A stretch of 33,079 bases of DNA from Rhodospirillales bacterium Ga0074136. GTDB lineage: Bacteria; Pseudomonadota; Alphaproteobacteria; Acetobacterales; Acetobacteraceae. The stretch is from positions 1-33,079 of the forward strand of contig LNEW01000197.1 in the NCBI GenBank assembly GCA_001464375.1, in the 5' to 3' direction. Below are positions 24,836-33,079 of this stretch, one piece after another (positions within the stretch are counted from its first letter, which is position 1; each line of letters opens with the position of its first letter). Below the pieces are notes generated by a model, which searched no databases, had not been told where the DNA came from, and worked only from the letters and a program-made list of their open reading frames with translations. The position numbers and the translations under genes are program-made.

Positions 24836-25870
24836 TCAGCCCGCCGGCACGCTCCAGCGCGCGATCTCCGCCTCGATCTTCGCCTGGTCCTCGCCGGCCT
24901 GGCAGGCCTCGAAGCCGCGGCGCAGCCAGGGGCGATTCAGGTCGCGGCCGATGAAGACAATCTTGGACCGACGGGGGTCGCCGTCCTTCACCTCGCCGAT
25001 GAAATCCCCATCGGCGATCATGTGCACCGCCTGGAAGGCGAAGCGCCGACTGTCGGCCTCGTAGTGCAGGATGCCCTTGGTGCGCAGCAGGTCCTGCCCC
25101 TTGGCAGCCAGCACCTGCGTGATCCAGGCGTTGAAGCGCTCGGCGTCGATCGGGCGGTCGACCTCGAAGGACACGCTGTTCACGTTGGAATCGTGCTCGT
25201 GGTCGTCCTCGCCGGACAGGAATTCGGGTTCGCGTTCCAGGATGCGTTCCAGGTTGAAGGCGTCGCGGCCGATCACCGCGCTGATCGGCACGTCGGACTT
25301 CGTCGCGCGGCGGATCTCGGCATAGGGGTTGATGGCGCGGATGCGGCGCTCGACCTCGCCCGCTTCGGCTTCGGTCACCAGGTCCATCTTGTTCAGCACG
25401 ATGATGTCGGCGAAGGCGATCTGTTCCTGCGCCTCCTTGGTGTCGGCCAGGCGCGCGGTCAGGTGCTTGGCATCCACCACGGTCACGATGGCATCCAGCT
25501 TGGTGGCGCGCTTGACATCCTCGTCCACGAAGAAGGTCTGCGCCACCGGCGCGGGGTCAGCCAGGCCCGTGGTCTCGACAATGATGCCGTCGAAGCGGTC
25601 GCGCCGGCGCATCAGCCCGGTCAGGATGCGAATCAGGTCGCCGCGCACGGTGCAGCAGATGCAGCCGTTGTTCATCTCGAAGACTTCCTCGTCGGCATCC
25701 ACGACAAGGTCGTTGTCGACCCCCAGTTCGCCGAACTCGTTGATCACCACGGCGAATTTCTTGCCGTGATTCTCGGTGAGGATGCGGTTCAGCAGGGTGG
25801 TCTTGCCGGCACCGAGGTAGCCGGTCAGCACGGTCACGGGAACGGGCTCGCGCGCGGTCGTTTCGCTCAC
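24836..25870 (-). CDS. CobW/COG0523 family GTPase (metal chaperone type)
   Basis: 344 residues from the GTG at 25870. GGAGATTCCCC lies upstream and the start overlaps the previous stop by 4 bp, so this is preferred over an ATG at 25906. Walker A is GYLGAGKTT (17-25). [13 protein letters not shown] carries the CxCC metal site (Cys70, 72, 73). [11 protein letters not shown] and LNKMDLV are the Walker B-side and NKxD motifs. A short His/Asp stretch (EDDHEHDSN) precedes the CobW C-terminal domain ([19 protein letters not shown]...[13 protein letters not shown]). COG0523 proteins insert or deliver zinc or other metals at the cost of GTP. No cobalamin genes are adjacent, so a zinc/cobalt chaperone outside B12 synthesis is more likely. 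Confidence 0.93.
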   Translation of the reverse strand: MSETTAREPVPVTVLTGYLGAGKTTLLNRILTENHGKKFAVVINEFGELGVDNDLVVDADEEVFEMNNGCICCTVRGDLIRILTGLMRRRDRFDGIIVETTGLADPAPVAQTFFVDEDVKRATKLDAIVTVVDAKHLTARLADTKEAQEQIAFADIIVLNKMDLVTEAEAGEVERRIRAINPYAEIRRATKSDVPISAVIGRDAFNLERILEREPEFLSGEDDHEHDSNVNSVSFEVDRPIDAERFNAWITQVLAAKGQDLLRTKGILHYEADSRRFAFQAVHMIADGDFIGEVKDGDPRRSKIVFIGRDLNRPWLRRGFEACQAGEDQAKIEAEIARWSVPAG

Positions 25871-26640
25871 GGGGAATCTCCGGGGGATATGTCGCTTGCC
25901 GCCCATATGGGGTCGGCCTGTGCCGCGTTCATCCTGTCGGTGCGCAGCGCGAAGCGGCTGGCGACGATGACCTGCAGCAGGGGTTGGACGCCGCGCATGG
26001 CGCGCGGCCCGCCCTCGATCAGGCGGCGCGCCTGGCTGGCTGCCTGTGCGGCGCCGACACTCTCCATCGCCTCGGCCACCGCCAGGATCGCGTCATGGGT
26101 CTCGGCCCGGCTGGCGGGGCCGTTCAGCAACGGGACCAGCACCTGGGCGGCGAGCGCCAGGGCGCCCTCGTCCCGCACGGCCAGCGCCGCCGGGCCATGG
26201 GATTGGCGCAGCGCGTCGCGCCGGGGCGGGTCGAGCAGTGGCGGCGGCGTGCGCAGCCGCACCGCTTCCTGCAGCGCGGCGGCCAGGTCCTGCGGCCCGA
26301 AGGGCCGCGGCACCAGCGAATCGAAGCCGGCGGCCCGCGCCGCCACGGCGTCGCGCCGATGCACGCCGGCGCCCACGCCCACCAGCGGAAGCGCCGACCA
26401 CCGCGCAGCCCCGGCGCGCATCATTGCCGCCGCGGAACCGCCCGTGGCGCCGGGTGTCGTTGCCGACATCACCACGGCGTCGAAGGCGTGCAGGGTCAGC
26501 AGGGTCTCGGCGGTGGGCCAGTCATGCGCCACCATCACGCGGTGGCCCAGGGACTCGAGCATGCCGCGCGCCAGCGCCGCCTGGCCGGCCAGCGGGTCGA
26601 TCACCAGCACGCGCAGGGTTGGCGCCTCCTCCTCGGCCAT
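25867..26640 (-). CDS. receiver-like protein with altered phosphorylation site
   Basis: 257 residues. The first ~125 follow a CheY-like pattern: [40 protein letters not shown], then [25 protein letters not shown], and [21 protein letters not shown]. The usual phospho-acceptor Asp after VVM is Ser59, the TKPF Lys is Arg112, and the paired acidic residue before Asp15 is missing, so normal phosphorylation is unlikely. The C-terminal half (about 130-257) is helical and unrecognised ([20 protein letters not shown]..., [18 protein letters not shown]). It lies 6 bp after the aminotransferase stop and overlaps the cobW-like start by 4 bp. A pseudo-receiver adaptor is the likeliest reading. Confidence 0.72.
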   Translation of the reverse strand: MAEEEAPTLRVLVIDPLAGQAALARGMLESLGHRVMVAHDWPTAETLLTLHAFDAVVMSATTPGATGGSAAAMMRAGAARWSALPLVGVGAGVHRRDAVAARAAGFDSLVPRPFGPQDLAAALQEAVRLRTPPPLLDPPRRDALRQSHGPAALAVRDEGALALAAQVLVPLLNGPASRAETHDAILAVAEAMESVGAAQAASQARRLIEGGPRAMRGVQPLLQVIVASRFALRTDRMNAAQADPIWAASDISPGDSP

Positions 26641-26646
26641 GGCGCG

Positions 26647-27981
26647 TCAGGCGGCTTCCGCGCGGATGGCATCCACCAGCGTGCCGACGATGCGGTCGAC
26701 ATGCGGCTTCTCGATGATCAGCGGCGGGGAGAGTGCGACGATATCCCCGGTCACGCGCACCAGCACGCCGGCATCGAAGCAGCGGCGGAACACCGACATG
26801 GCGCGGTGGCCCGGCTTGCCGGTGCGCGGCGCGAGCTCGATCCCGCCGATCAGGCCGATGTCGCGGATGTCGATCACGTTGGGCGCATCGCGCATGGAAT
26901 GCATGGCGTCCTGCCAATAGGGCTCGATGGCGCGGGCGCGGCCGGGCAGGTCCTCGGTCTTGTGCAGTTCCAGCGTGGCGATGGCGGCCGCGGCCGCCAG
27001 CGGATGGCCGGAATAGGTATAGCCGTGGAAGAATTCGATCCCCGCCGCGCTGCCGTCCACGATGGCGTCGTAGATGCCGTTCTTCACCGCCACCGCGCCC
27101 ATCGGCACCGCGGCGTTGGTCAGGCCCTTGGCCATGGTCATGATGTCCGGCACCACGCCGAGCCGCTCGGCGCCGAAATCGGTGCCCAGGCGCCCGAAGC
27201 CGGTGATCACCTCGTCGTAGATCAGCAGGATGCCGTGCCGGTCGCAGATCTCGCGCAGGCGCTTGAGGTAGCCCACCGGCGGCACCAGCACGCCGGTGCT
27301 GCCCGCGACGGGTTCGACCATCACCGCCGCGATGGTCTCGGCGCCATGCAGCGCGACCAGATTCTCCAGGACATCGGCCAGTTCCACGCCATGCGGCGGT
27401 TCGCCACGGCTGAAGGCGTTCTTCGCCGGCAGGTGCGTGGACGGCAGGTGGTCCACATAGGGCAGCAGCGCGCCGAACTGCTTGCGGTTAGCGCCGATGC
27501 CACCCACCGACATGCCGCCGAAGCCCACGCCGTGATAGCCGCGCTCGCGCCCGATCAACCGCACGCGCGAGGATTCGCCCCGCGCGCGATGGTAGGCGAG
27601 CGCCATCTTCAACGCCGTATCGGCGCTCTCGCTGCCGGAGTTCGTGAAGAAGACGCGGTCCATGCCCTCGGGCGTCATGTCCGCCACGCGCGCCGCGGCC
27701 TCGAAGGCGATCGGGTGGCCGAGCTGGAAGGTCGGCGCGAAATCCAGGATCGCCGCCTGCTTCTGGATCGCCTCGGTGATCTCGCGCCGCCCGTGGCCGG
27801 CGTTGCAGCACCACAGGCCGGCGGTGCCGTCCAGGATCTCGCGGCCCTCGGGCGTGAAATAGGACATGCCCTCGGCGCGGGCGAGCATGCGCGAGGTATC
27901 GCCCTTGAAGTAGCGATTGTCGGAAAACGGCATCCAATAGGCGTCCAGCGAATTGGGACGCGGCACGCTCAGTTCGTTCAT
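26647..27981 (-). CDS. class III aminotransferase, omega-amino acid:pyruvate type
   Basis: 444 residues from the ATG at 27981, GGAG about 9 bp upstream. PLP-dependent. GTAGLWCCNAGHGRREI and FFTNSGSESADTALKMA bind the cofactor phosphate region, RGYHGVGFGGMSVGG stacks on PLP, Asp256 in IYDEVITGFGRLG contacts the ring N, and Lys285 in MTMAKGLTN forms the aldimine. The opening DAYWMPFSDNRYFK and the WCCNAGHGR block match beta-alanine:pyruvate/omega-amine transaminases. It moves an amino group from an omega-amino acid or amine to pyruvate. It is first in the minus-strand series. Confidence 0.94.
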   Translation of the reverse strand: MNELSVPRPNSLDAYWMPFSDNRYFKGDTSRMLARAEGMSYFTPEGREILDGTAGLWCCNAGHGRREITEAIQKQAAILDFAPTFQLGHPIAFEAAARVADMTPEGMDRVFFTNSGSESADTALKMALAYHRARGESSRVRLIGRERGYHGVGFGGMSVGGIGANRKQFGALLPYVDHLPSTHLPAKNAFSRGEPPHGVELADVLENLVALHGAETIAAVMVEPVAGSTGVLVPPVGYLKRLREICDRHGILLIYDEVITGFGRLGTDFGAERLGVVPDIMTMAKGLTNAAVPMGAVAVKNGIYDAIVDGSAAGIEFFHGYTYSGHPLAAAAAIATLELHKTEDLPGRARAIEPYWQDAMHSMRDAPNVIDIRDIGLIGGIELAPRTGKPGHRAMSVFRRCFDAGVLVRVTGDIVALSPPLIIEKPHVDRIVGTLVDAIRAEAA

Positions 27982-28034
27982 CGGGCGGGGCTCCGGGCTC
28001 GGCGAGGAGAAACAACACCCTGGCGCGCGCGGGG

Positions 28035-28138
28035 GCAAGCGGCTTCGCGCCGGGGCCAGCGGGCTTCGCACCGAGGCCAGCGGGCTTCGCACCGAGGCCA
28101 GCGGGCTTCGCATCGAGGCCAGCGGGCTTCGCCCAAGG
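28035..28138. repeat. 21-bp tandem repeat, about five copies
   Basis: Copies start at 28035 (degenerate, 20 nt), 28055, 28076, 28097 and 28118 (last one diverging). The core gccagcgggcttcgc is exact in the last four. It occupies most of the 203-bp divergent gap between the aminotransferase and the GST gene, where both promoters should lie. A 21-bp period equals two helical turns and seven codons, so protein-phased binding or slippage-prone DNA are both possible. It is too short and too regular to be a CRISPR array, with no spacers. Confidence 0.9.
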
Positions 28139-28184
28139 CACCGCCCGTGCCATGGTCTGGCCGCGCCAGGAGGAGGGCGCGGAC

Positions 28185-28825
28185 ATGGCCCAAGGACGCC
28201 TGGTCATCGGCACCAAGCGCTATTCGTCCTGGTCGCTGCGCGGCTGGCTGGCCGTGTGGATGTCGAGGAAGTGGTGATCCCGCTCGCCGGCGGCGTGACC
28301 TCCGCCGTGCAGCAGGCGACACCCGCCGGCCTCGTGCCCTATCTGGAACATGACGGGGCTCGGGTGTGGGAGAGCCTCGCCATCGGCGAATATTGCGCCG
28401 AGATCGCCCCGCACCTGTGGCCCGCCGACCGCGCCGCGCGTGCCCATGCCCGGGCGATCGCCGCCGAGATGCATGCCGGCTTCCGCGGGCTGCGCATGGC
28501 CATGCCGATGAACCTCGGGCGCGTCTTTGCCGGGCAGCGCCGTACGCCCGAGGCGCTGGCCGACATCGCGCGCATCGAGGCGATCTGGGCCGCGGCGCTG
28601 GCCGCGCATGGCGGCCCCTTCCTGTTCGGCGACCGCTTCGGCCTGGCGGATGCGATGTATGCGCCGGTGGTGACGCGCTTCCTCACCTGGGTGCCGGAAT
28701 TGACCGCCACCTCGCGCGCCTATGTCCAGGCGGTGCGGGCGCATCCGTTGATGGAACGCTGGCATGCCGAGGCCGCCGCCGAACCCGCCGCCTGGCTGCT
28801 CGACAAGTATGAGAATCCCGCATGA
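28185..28825 (+). pseudogene. glutathione S-transferase family gene with frameshift near 28250
   Basis: The start is good (AGGAGGAG upstream of the ATG at 28185) and gives VIGTKRYSSWSLRGWLAV, a typical GST N-terminus of the YfcF/SSWSLR branch. This frame then hits TGA at 28275-28277. The rest of the protein is in another frame: RLAGRVDVEEVVIPLAGG, ATPAGLVPYLEHDG, WESLAIGEYCAE, then the helical domain HGGPFLFGDRFGLADAMYAPVVTRF to the stop at 28825. The repeated ggctggctgg-like sequence at the junction suggests a small deletion by slippage, or an assembly error. If real, the enzyme is inactive or lacks part of the thioredoxin fold. Its stop overlaps the VOC gene by 4 bp. Confidence 0.8.
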
Positions 28826-29706
28826 ACACCGCCGTTGCACTCGACCATGTCGGCATTGCCGCACGGGACCTCGCGCCGATGTGCGCGGCCTATGAGCGGC
28901 TTGGCTTCGCGCTGTCGCCGATCGCCCAGCAATCGGGGCGGCGACGGCCCGACCTGCCGGTGGAACAGTTCGGCTCGGGCAATCGCTGCGCCTTCCTTCG
29001 GCATGGCTATATCGAGCTGATCGCGATCCTCGATCCCGCGTTGTTCGACAACACGCTGAACAGATTCCTCGCGCGCTACCCGGGCATGCACATCCTGGCG
29101 ATGGCGATGACGGACGAGGATGCCAACCTCGCGCGCATGCGCGCCGCGGGCATCGACATCCCGGGCGTGGCCTGGCTGGAACGCCCGGTCGAAGCCGGCG
29201 GGCCGATCGCGAAATTCGCCCGCCTGCCCTTCCCCGACCCGCCGGAGGGCCGCGTGCAGCTCATCCGCCACCTGACGCCCGAACTGGTCTGGCAGGAACG
29301 CTGGATGGACCACGCCAACAAGGCCGTCGCGCTGGAGGAAGCCATCCTGTGCGCCGCCGAACCGGCGGAGACGGCCGCGCGCCTGTCGCGCGTGTCGGGC
29401 CTGCCGGTGGAACCCGACCCGGCCGGGGGCTTCGTGCTGCGCCTGCCGGGTGCGGCACGCGCCGCCGGCCCCTTCGCCGAGGTGATGGAAACCCGCGTGC
29501 GCGTGCTGCCCGAAGCCGCGCTGCCCGACGTCCTGCCGGGGGTGCGCGCGCCGGTTTCGCCCTACATGGCCGGCATCGTGGTGCGCACCTCCGATGGCGC
29601 CGCGGCGGCGCGCACGGTACTGGCGGGCATCCCGACCGTGCAGGCGCCGGGCGGCATCATGGTGCCGCCGGACCACGCCGCGGGGGCCGCGGTGGTCTTC
29701 GCGTGA
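28822..29706 (+). CDS. VOC superfamily (glyoxalase-like) protein
   Basis: 294 residues. VALDHVGIAARDLAPMCAAYERLGFALSP is the usual first betaalphabetabetabeta module with His9 as a likely metal ligand; YIELIAILDP supplies an acidic residue. HILAMAMTDEDANLARMRAAGIDIPG belongs to the same half, and a second, more divergent module follows (LPGVRAPVSPYMAGIVVRTSD...). The arrangement resembles the Glyoxalase_3/lactoylglutathione-lyase-like class. Substrate is unknown. It overlaps the upstream GST stop (ATGA) and the downstream TrmO-like start (GTGA), so its translation may be coupled to the damaged GST gene. Confidence 0.85.
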   Translation: MNTAVALDHVGIAARDLAPMCAAYERLGFALSPIAQQSGRRRPDLPVEQFGSGNRCAFLRHGYIELIAILDPALFDNTLNRFLARYPGMHILAMAMTDEDANLARMRAAGIDIPGVAWLERPVEAGGPIAKFARLPFPDPPEGRVQLIRHLTPELVWQERWMDHANKAVALEEAILCAAEPAETAARLSRVSGLPVEPDPAGGFVLRLPGAARAAGPFAEVMETRVRVLPEAALPDVLPGVRAPVSPYMAGIVVRTSDGAAAARTVLAGIPTVQAPGGIMVPPDHAAGAAVVFA

Positions 29707-30146
29707 GCGACTGGCACGCGACCCGCCCCGGCGAGGTCGAGGGCGGCGACCCTGCGCGCGCCGACGCCGCCATCGCGTTTGTCGGCCGCATCCGCACCCC
29801 CTTCGCCACCCGCGCCGAATGCCCGCATCGCGGCACGCCCGACGGGCCGGACTGCCGCATCGAGATCGAGGCGCCCTGGCGCGCCGCGCTGCGCGGCATC
29901 GCGGCCGGCGACCGGCTGGAGGTGCTGTACTGGATGCACCTGGCGCGGCGCGACCTGCTCGTGCAGGCGCCCAAGGGCCGCGCGCCGAGCGGCACCTTCG
30001 CGCTGCGGTCCCCCAACCGGCCGAACCCGATCGCGAGCTCGGTGGTGGATGTGGTGGCGGTGGCGCATGACAGCGTCACGGTGCGCGGGCTGGATTGCGT
30101 GGACGGCACGCCGCTGGTCGACCTGAAGCCGGCGCGTTCGGCATGA
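29703..30146 (+). CDS. TrmO/TsaA-like tRNA methyltransferase family protein
   Basis: 147 residues, GTG start inside the previous stop. IAFVGRIRTPFATRAECPHRG is the TsaA-domain opening (usually IGxIxTPF), YWMHLARRDLLVQAPKG the central part, and GTFALRSPNRPNPIASSVVDVV the signature (R-S-P-x-R-P-N-P-I). The family founder TrmO methylates N6 of t6A37 in certain tRNAs using SAM. This protein is shorter than E. coli TrmO (about 235 residues) and lacks its C-terminal domain, as in many bacteria, so target assignment is tentative. Confidence 0.88.
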   Translation: MSDWHATRPGEVEGGDPARADAAIAFVGRIRTPFATRAECPHRGTPDGPDCRIEIEAPWRAALRGIAAGDRLEVLYWMHLARRDLLVQAPKGRAPSGTFALRSPNRPNPIASSVVDVVAVAHDSVTVRGLDCVDGTPLVDLKPARSA

Positions 30147-30895
30147 CGGGATTCGCCAAGGCGGTCGGCGCCTCGCTGCGGACCTACTACGCGCCGGGGC
30201 GCGCGGCGGTGCTGGATGGGTTCTATGCGCGCTTCCTGGGCGCGGGGGACCTCGCCTTCGATGTCGGCACGCATGTAGGGGATCGCAGCGCGTCCTTCCG
30301 CCGGTTGGGCGCGCGGGTGGTGGCGGTGGAACCGCAGCCGCGGCTGGCGCGCGCGCTGCGCCTGCTGTTTCGCGGCGATGCCGGCCTGACGCTGGTGCAG
30401 GCGCTGATCGGCGCGCAGCCCGGCGAGGCCACGCTGCGCCTGAACACCGCGAACCCGACCGTCGCGACCGCCTCCGACGCCTTCATCGCCGCGGCCGAGG
30501 GTGCGGAGGGCTGGGCAGGGCAGCGCTGGGACAGCGCAATCACGCGCCCGGTCACCACGCTGGATGCGCTGGCCGCGCAGCATGGCCTCCCCGCCTTCGT
30601 GAAGATCGACGTCGAGGGCTTCGAGGCCGCGGTGCTGCGCGGCCTGAGCCGCCCGCCGCGCGCGCTGTCCTTCGAATTCACCACCATCCAGCGCGGCGTG
30701 GCGGCGGAATGCCTGGGGCTGCTGGATGCGCTCGGCTACCGCGCCTTCAATGCCTGCCTGGGGGAGGGGATGTCCTTCGCGCACGGCGCCCCGATCGGCG
30801 CGCAGGCGATGGCGGCCTGGATCGCGGCGCTGCCGCACGAAGCGAACAGCGGCGATGTCTACGCCGCGCTGGCGCCGGAACGCCTGGTTCCGTGA
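30143..30895 (+). CDS. FkbM family SAM-dependent methyltransferase
   Basis: 250 residues; the ATG overlaps the preceding stop by 4 bp. [36 protein letters not shown] is SAM motif I and following, [32 protein letters not shown] is the FkbM signature (KIDVEGxE). FkbM enzymes O-methylate sugars or polyketides; many act on surface glycans. The acceptor is unknown. The sugar-nucleotide genes lie ~10 kb away, so no direct link is shown. Confidence 0.9.
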   Translation: MTGFAKAVGASLRTYYAPGRAAVLDGFYARFLGAGDLAFDVGTHVGDRSASFRRLGARVVAVEPQPRLARALRLLFRGDAGLTLVQALIGAQPGEATLRLNTANPTVATASDAFIAAAEGAEGWAGQRWDSAITRPVTTLDALAAQHGLPAFVKIDVEGFEAAVLRGLSRPPRALSFEFTTIQRGVAAECLGLLDALGYRAFNACLGEGMSFAHGAPIGAQAMAAWIAALPHEANSGDVYAALAPERLVP

Positions 30896-31497
30896 CCGAC
30901 GCGCGCCGCGAAGCCCCCGCCGTCGCGCGCAACCGCGACGCCATCCTGGCCGTCCTGCGCAGCATCCTGCCGGCGCGCGGCCTGGTGCTGGAAGTGGCGA
31001 GCGGCAGCGGCGAACACGCGCTGCATTTCGCCGCCGCGCTGCCGGGGCTGGCATTCCAGCCGAGCGACGCCGATGCCGAGGCGCGTGCCAGCATCGATGC
31101 CTGGGCGAAGGGTGCCCCGAACATCCTGCCGGCGCTGGCGCTCGATGCCGCCGCGCGGGACTGGCCGGTGGCGCGCGCCGATGCCGTGCTGTGCATCAAC
31201 ATGATCCACATCGCGCCCTGGGCGTCCTGCGAGGGCCTGATGCGCGGCGCGGCGCGCATCCTGCCCGCCGGCGCCCCGCTGGTCCTGTACGGCCCGTTCA
31301 AGCGCGGCGGCGCGCATACGGCGCCGTCCAACGACGCCTTCGATGCCGACCTGCGCGCCCGCAACCCGGCCTGGGGCGTGCGCGACCTGGAGGCGGTTGC
31401 CGACCAGGCCGCTGCCGTCGGCTTCGCGCCGCCGGACATCACGCCCATGCCAGCCAACAACCTGACCGTGGCGTTCCGCCGCGCATCGGCGCGATGA
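30892..31497 (+). CDS. DUF938 family methyltransferase-like protein
   Basis: 201 residues, GTG start overlapping the FkbM stop by 4 bp. [20 protein letters not shown] and [29 protein letters not shown] give the SAM-binding fold ([10 protein letters not shown]), and [64 protein letters not shown] is a near-signature of DUF938. Methyltransferase activity is inferred from the fold; no substrate is established for this family. Confidence 0.9.
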   Translation: MTDARREAPAVARNRDAILAVLRSILPARGLVLEVASGSGEHALHFAAALPGLAFQPSDADAEARASIDAWAKGAPNILPALALDAAARDWPVARADAVLCINMIHIAPWASCEGLMRGAARILPAGAPLVLYGPFKRGGAHTAPSNDAFDADLRARNPAWGVRDLEAVADQAAAVGFAPPDITPMPANNLTVAFRRASAR

Positions 31498-31522
31498 TCG
31501 GCCATTCCCGAGGAGCCCCGCC

Positions 31523-32488
31523 ATGAGCGACCTGCCACGCGCCGTGCGCATCACCGAGGAAGGCCCCCGCGAGGGCTTCCAGATCGCCACGACCCCCGTG
31601 CCCACCGCCGACAAGATCGCGCTGATCGATGCGCTCTCGGCGACCGGCGCGCCGCGCATCCAGGTGGCGTCCTTCGTCAGCCCGAAGCGCGTCCCCGGCT
31701 GGGCCGATGCCGATGCGGTGGTGGCCGGCTTCACGCCCCGGCCGGGCGTTGCCTACACCGCGCTGTGGTTCAACCCGCAGGGGCTGGCGCGCGCGCTGGG
31801 CTTCCGCGACCGGCTGTCGATCACCGGGTCGATCACGGTCGCGGCGAGCGAGGCGTTTTCCCTGAAGAACCTGAACCGCGACCGCGCCGGCCAGATCGCC
31901 GCGCAGCGCGAAACCATCGCCGCGCACCAGGCCGCCGGCGTGCCGGTCACCCGCGCCTCGGTCCAGGCGGCCTTCGGCTGCAACTTCGCCGGCGAGATCG
32001 CGCCCGCGCAGGCCGTTGCCGCCGTGGCGGATGCGATGGCGCTGGCGCAGGAGACGGGCTGCGCCATCGAGCGCATCTCGCTGGCCGACACCATGGGCTG
32101 GGCGAACCCGCTGCTGATCGAACGCGTGGTCGGCGCGGTGCGCGCGCGCTGGCCGGCGCAGAAGGTGTCGCTGCACCTGCACGACACGCGCGGCCTTGGC
32201 ATCTCGAACGCCTTCGCGGCGCTGCGCATGGGCGTCGATGAATTCGACGCCGCGGTGGGCGGCGCCGGCGGCTGCCCCTTCGCCGGCCACCCCGGCGCGC
32301 CGGGCAACATCGCAACGGAGGAACTGGTGCTGCTGTGCGAGGAAATGGGCATCGCGACCGGCATCGATGTCGATGCGCTGATCGCGGCGGGGCACCTGGC
32401 GGAACGCATCCTGGGGCGCAGCCTGCCCTCGGCCTTGTTGCGCGGCGGAAGCCTGACGCCGTTCCGGGCGAAGGCGCGCGCGGCATGA
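31523..32488 (+). CDS. hydroxymethylglutaryl-CoA lyase-like enzyme
   Basis: 321 residues; GAGGAGC lies just before the ATG at 31523. TIM-barrel aldolase of the HMGL family. EEGPREGFQ (12-20) holds the catalytic Arg16; the neighbouring Asp of classic lyases (GPRDG) is Glu17 here. Metal ligands His218 and His220 are in SLHLHDTRG, and the loop Cys251 is in [10 protein letters not shown], followed by GNIATEELV. The classic reaction splits HMG-CoA to acetyl-CoA and acetoacetate in leucine breakdown; the Glu change suggests a subfamily with a related hydroxyacyl-CoA substrate. It overlaps the CoA-transferase start by 4 bp, which fits a pair that activates an acid to its CoA ester, then cleaves it. 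Confidence 0.88.
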   Translation: MSDLPRAVRITEEGPREGFQIATTPVPTADKIALIDALSATGAPRIQVASFVSPKRVPGWADADAVVAGFTPRPGVAYTALWFNPQGLARALGFRDRLSITGSITVAASEAFSLKNLNRDRAGQIAAQRETIAAHQAAGVPVTRASVQAAFGCNFAGEIAPAQAVAAVADAMALAQETGCAIERISLADTMGWANPLLIERVVGAVRARWPAQKVSLHLHDTRGLGISNAFAALRMGVDEFDAAVGGAGGCPFAGHPGAPGNIATEELVLLCEEMGIATGIDVDALIAAGHLAERILGRSLPSALLRGGSLTPFRAKARAA

Positions 32489-33079
32489 GCGCGCCCGGGG
32501 GCCGAAGCGCACCAGGCAGCGCGCCGTTGCCCCTGGCGGGCATCCGCGTCGTCGAATTCTCCCACATGGTCATGGGGCCGACCTGCGGCCTGGTGCTGGC
32601 CGACCTCGGGGCCGAGGTCATCAAGGTGGAACCGCCAGGCAAGGGCGACCGCACGCGCTACCTGGTCTCCTCCGGCACCGGCTTCTTCCCGGCCTTCAGC
32701 CGCAACAAGAAATCGGTGCAGCTCGATACCGAGGACGCCGCGGATATCGAGACACTGAAGCGGCTGATCGACACCGCCGATGTGATGCTGGAGAATTTCC
32801 GCCCCGGCGGGCTGGAAGCGAAGGGCCTCGGCTACGAAGCCCTGGCGGCACGTAATCCGCGGCTGGTCTACCTGTCGCTGAAGGGTTACCTGCCCGGCCC
32901 CTACGAGAACCGCACCGCGCTGGACGAGGTGGTGCAGATGCAATCCGGCCTCGCCTACATGACCGGCCCGCCCGGCCGCCCGTTGCGCGCCGGTGCCCCG
33001 GTCAACGACATGATGGGCGGCATGTTCGGCGCCATCGCCATCCTGGCCGCGCTGCGGAGCCGCGATGCGACCGGGCGCG
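32485..33079 (+). CDS. class III CoA-transferase (CaiB/BaiF family), 3' end outside window
   Basis: 198 residues are visible before the right edge; full members are about 390-400. PLAGIRVVEFSHMVMGPTCGLVLADLGAEVIKVEPPGKGD is the standard start, FSRNKKSVQLD and ADVMLENFRPGGLEAKGLGYEAL follow, and LDEVVQMQSGLAYMTG holds the catalytic Asp147 that forms the acyl anhydride. It moves CoA between two acyl acids. The direct overlap with the lyase gene suggests it supplies that enzyme's thioester, perhaps of HMG or a methyl-branched hydroxy-dicarboxylate; this is inference. Confidence 0.92.
   Translation, partial: MSAPGGRSAPGSAPLPLAGIRVVEFSHMVMGPTCGLVLADLGAEVIKVEPPGKGDRTRYLVSSGTGFFPAFSRNKKSVQLDTEDAADIETLKRLIDTADVMLENFRPGGLEAKGLGYEALAARNPRLVYLSLKGYLPGPYENRTALDEVVQMQSGLAYMTGPPGRPLRAGAPVNDMMGGMFGAIAILAALRSRDATGR

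Noticed and set aside
24836-25870. Cobalamin biosynthesis assignment (CobW proper)
   Set aside because: No other cobalamin genes are nearby and the COG0523 family is mostly involved in zinc or other metal delivery.
28035-28138. CRISPR array
   Set aside because: The repeats are directly abutting 21-bp units with no spacers and no cas genes nearby.
31439-32943. Long minus-strand open frames across the lyase and CoA-transferase genes
   Set aside because: They are Arg/Ala/His-rich shadows of well-supported plus-strand genes with intact catalytic motifs.

Overview
The window is very GC-rich with almost no intergenic space. It reads as the chromosome of an alphaproteobacterium, most likely an Acetobacteraceae (Roseomonas-like) heterotroph. 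Pointers are the chvI/chvG pair beside pckA, tripartite-tricarboxylate (Bug/TctC) and TAXI-TRAP binding proteins, an OpgH-type glucan synthase and a DUF3775 protein. The taxonomy is an inference from gene content. No rRNA, tRNA, CRISPR array, IS element, prophage or plasmid function is visible.

Left part (1-10318): an SH3-domain protein cut by the left edge is followed by a three-gene nitrile hydratase/thiocyanate hydrolase-type metalloenzyme. Its beta chain is split into two separate genes and its alpha-type chain carries the CTLCSC cobalt claw. A convergent transglutaminase-like protein overlaps it tail to tail. Next come a CBS-CBS-BON protein, a TAXI-TRAP uptake system (binding protein, stem-loop, fused permease), a DHFR/RibD-like reductase, OpgH and a TctC-type binding protein.

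Middle (10426-15622): chvI, a 64-residue unknown ORF and chvG form a minus-strand envelope/acid-sensing two-component operon. It diverges from a HugZ-like haem protein and ATP-dependent PEP carboxykinase. The chvGI/pckA proximity is known from rhizobia.

15645-21737 holds an epoxide hydrolase-like enzyme, a membrane-anchored CapD/WbpM-type nucleotide-sugar dehydratase, a glycine-zipper lipoprotein, a Rap1a-like exported protein, a WbpE-like sugar aminotransferase and a DUF1194 protein. The dehydratase and aminotransferase could supply an amino sugar for surface polysaccharide.

21724-27981 is a long minus-strand series. In transcription order it runs: omega-aminotransferase, receiver-like protein lacking its phospho-acceptor Asp, CobW-type GTPase, a small broken ORF, WD40 protein, aldo/keto reductase, DUF3775 protein, lipoprotein. 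Most neighbours overlap by 4 bp.

28035-33079: a 21-bp tandem repeat precedes a plus-strand operon with 4-bp stop/start overlaps. It holds a GST with an apparent frameshift near 28250, a VOC protein, a TrmO-like methyltransferase, an FkbM methyltransferase, a DUF938 methyltransferase, an HMG-CoA-lyase-like enzyme and a class III CoA-transferase cut by the right edge.

I found no unambiguous new multigene system. The best leads are the split-beta hydratase, the altered receiver protein coupled to CobW, the ORF inside chvI-chvG, and the two apparently frameshifted genes.
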